DNA of 15,774 nt from an uncultured Ruminococcus sp. (lineage in GTDB: Bacteria; Bacillota; Clostridia; Oscillospirales; Ruminococcaceae): positions 1-15,774 of the forward strand of contig CAMWRC010000005.1 of assembly GCA_947176565.1 (NCBI GenBank), in the 5' to 3' direction. The translations under genes and the position numbers were made by a program. This document shows, piece by piece, positions 14,984-15,774 of this stretch. How positions within the stretch are numbered: the stretch's first letter is position 1; each line of letters opens with the position of its first letter. A model generated the notes under the pieces. The model saw only the letters and a program-made list of their open reading frames with translations, was not told the origin of the DNA and searched no databases.

Positions 14984-15601
14984 CGTAGAAAAAAAGGCTT
15001 CACCCTTATGGAGTTGATTATAGTTGTCGCTATTTTTGGTATTCTGCTTACCGTTATGACTCCCGCGTGGGCTCACTATCTTCAGCGTTCCCGTACAAGA
15101 ACTCAAAATCATAAAGCACGCGTTATTTTCAATGCCGCTCAGACCGTTGTCACCGATTTGCAGTTCAGCGAGCGTAAGTATTTTGCCAATATAAGCGAAG
15201 CTAATGCCGTTAATCATATCTATACCCCCACCGACGGCTCGGACTGGTATTACTACTGGGACGGCAAGGAGGGTCATCTCTGCGATGAGGACGGAAATGC
15301 AATAGATACAAGTACCTTTAATGCTACAAAAGTCGAGACAATCCAAGAGTGGGACGAAAAAATCGGAAATGCTATCCAAAAAATACTTACTGATGATGTT
15401 GTGTATAAATTCTGGGTTTCCAATTATCATATCAAAGCTGTTTCGTCAGGAAATGGTATCACAGACAGATTTATCGGCGGTTATCCTACCACAATTTTTG
15501 AACTTGATGCTGCTGGCGAAAATACTGATTCCCTGAAAAACACAAGTGCCCGTTCCGTAGACCTCAAATGGTTCGACCTTGACAGCGATAATAATCCATA
15601 A
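14981..15601 (+). CDS. Third type IV pilin-like protein of the cluster
   Basis: This 206-aa prepilin has leader MRRKKG cut before F7 (FTLME, Glu at +5) and a hydrophobic helix to about residue 27, interrupted by TPAW. The head is rich in aromatics (DWYYYWDG, 88-95) and acidic residues and has one Cys (C101). A stretch at 164-175 (FIGGYPTTIFEL) loosely recalls the GTFPAFL block of PilA1/PilA2, which hints at a shared head fold. It is longer than PilA1/2 and lacks their conserved N-terminal run after FTL. It has its own promoter and terminator, so its level can be set independently. It could be a minor pilin or a specialised adhesin pilin. No closer family was recognised. Confidence 0.85.
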   Translation: MRRKKGFTLMELIIVVAIFGILLTVMTPAWAHYLQRSRTRTQNHKARVIFNAAQTVVTDLQFSERKYFANISEANAVNHIYTPTDGSDWYYYWDGKEGHLCDEDGNAIDTSTFNATKVETIQEWDEKIGNAIQKILTDDVVYKFWVSNYHIKAVSSGNGITDRFIGGYPTTIFELDAAGENTDSLKNTSARSVDLKWFDLDSDNNP

Positions 15602-15610
15602 TAATAATTG

Positions 15611-15643
15611 ACTGCACGGATTTCAGTCCCGTGCAGTTTTTTT
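15611..15643 (+). terminator. Rho-independent terminator after the third pilin
   Basis: A 9-bp perfect stem, ACTGCACGG (15611-15619) with CCGTGCAGT (15629-15637), is followed by a run of T (seven in all, 15637-15643). Confidence 0.9.
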
Positions 15644-15700
15644 GTTTTGTTGTTGTTCAATATCGCTAAAAATTGCTTTAAAAAATTGATAAATTTTGAG

Positions 15701-15729
15701 TTGACAAATTGGAAAATCTGTGATATAAT
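15701..15729 (+). promoter_or_regulatory. Consensus sigma-A promoter reading out of the window
   Basis: Perfect TTGACA (15701-15706), 17 nt, perfect TATAAT (15724-15729). It begins TTGACAAATT like the pilA promoters but then diverges. The gene it serves lies beyond the right edge. By its place in the series a further pilin gene is possible. Confidence 0.8.
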
Positions 15730-15735
15730 AATTAA

Positions 15736-15751
15736 GTCGTCAGGGAACGAC
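15736..15751 (+). promoter_or_regulatory. Hairpin at the expected 5' end of the outgoing transcript
   Basis: GTCGT (15736-15740) pairs perfectly with ACGAC (15747-15751) around CAGGGA, starting about 7 nt after the -10 box. A 5'-terminal stem of this kind often protects mRNA, and pilA1 has a comparable one. Confidence 0.4.
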
Positions 15752-15774
15752 AGCGGAATCACAAAACTTTTCAA

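Noticed and set aside
1..15774. tRNA/rRNA genes, CRISPR arrays, insertion sequences, integrases or att sites.
   Set aside because: None was seen. The window is filled by one functional locus with consistent style and no mobile-element genes.

Overview
This window is an almost uninterrupted type IV pilus (T4P) locus from a Gram-positive (monoderm) bacterium, most likely a Ruminococcus-like member of the Clostridia. The pilus genes include inner-membrane, motor, peptidase and pilin parts, but no PilQ secretin and no PilP. Shine-Dalgarno sites are strong (AAGGAGG or GGAGG) and promoters are clean TTGACA-17-TATAAT. The pilin N-termini resemble, from memory, the paired PilA pilins described in cellulose-adhering Ruminococcus albus. 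That genus assignment is an inference and was not checked by a search.

Layout. (1) 103-3762: pilC (platform), a pilM-pilN fusion and pilO, all on the + strand, closely spaced and just after a probable terminator for an upstream gene. (2) 3763-3955: a structured intergenic stretch with a long hairpin. (3) 3956-8208: a 945-aa PilX/GspK-like pilin with a beta-helix-type body and no Glu at +5, then two further prepilins. This looks like a pilus-tip or priming module. It ends in a bidirectional terminator at 8225-8264. (4) 8289-9131, - strand: prepilin peptidase pilD, with its own promoter. (5) 9374-12194: pilB (extension ATPase with an MshEN-type N-terminal domain expected to bind c-di-GMP) and pilT (retraction ATPase), behind a leader with several hairpins. 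(6) 12323-15601: three separately promoted pilin units. These are pilA1 plus a read-through S41/PDZ protease, a pilA2 paralogue, and a third pilin. A fourth promoter of the same class at 15701 fires out of the window.

How it works together. PilD cleaves and methylates the prepilins. PilB drives assembly and PilT disassembly on the PilC platform. PilMN and PilO form the cytoplasm-to-membrane alignment complex. The tip-like pilins would prime the fibre, and PilA1 and/or PilA2 would make the shaft. The secreted or membrane-anchored S41 protease between the two PilA genes is the least expected part.

The points most worth a second look are the giant beta-helix tip pilin, the protease embedded in the pilin cluster, an 18-nt identical promoter element shared by the two pilA genes (with a close variant at the third pilin), the structured leaders of pilB and of the tip operon, and the PilM-PilN fusion.
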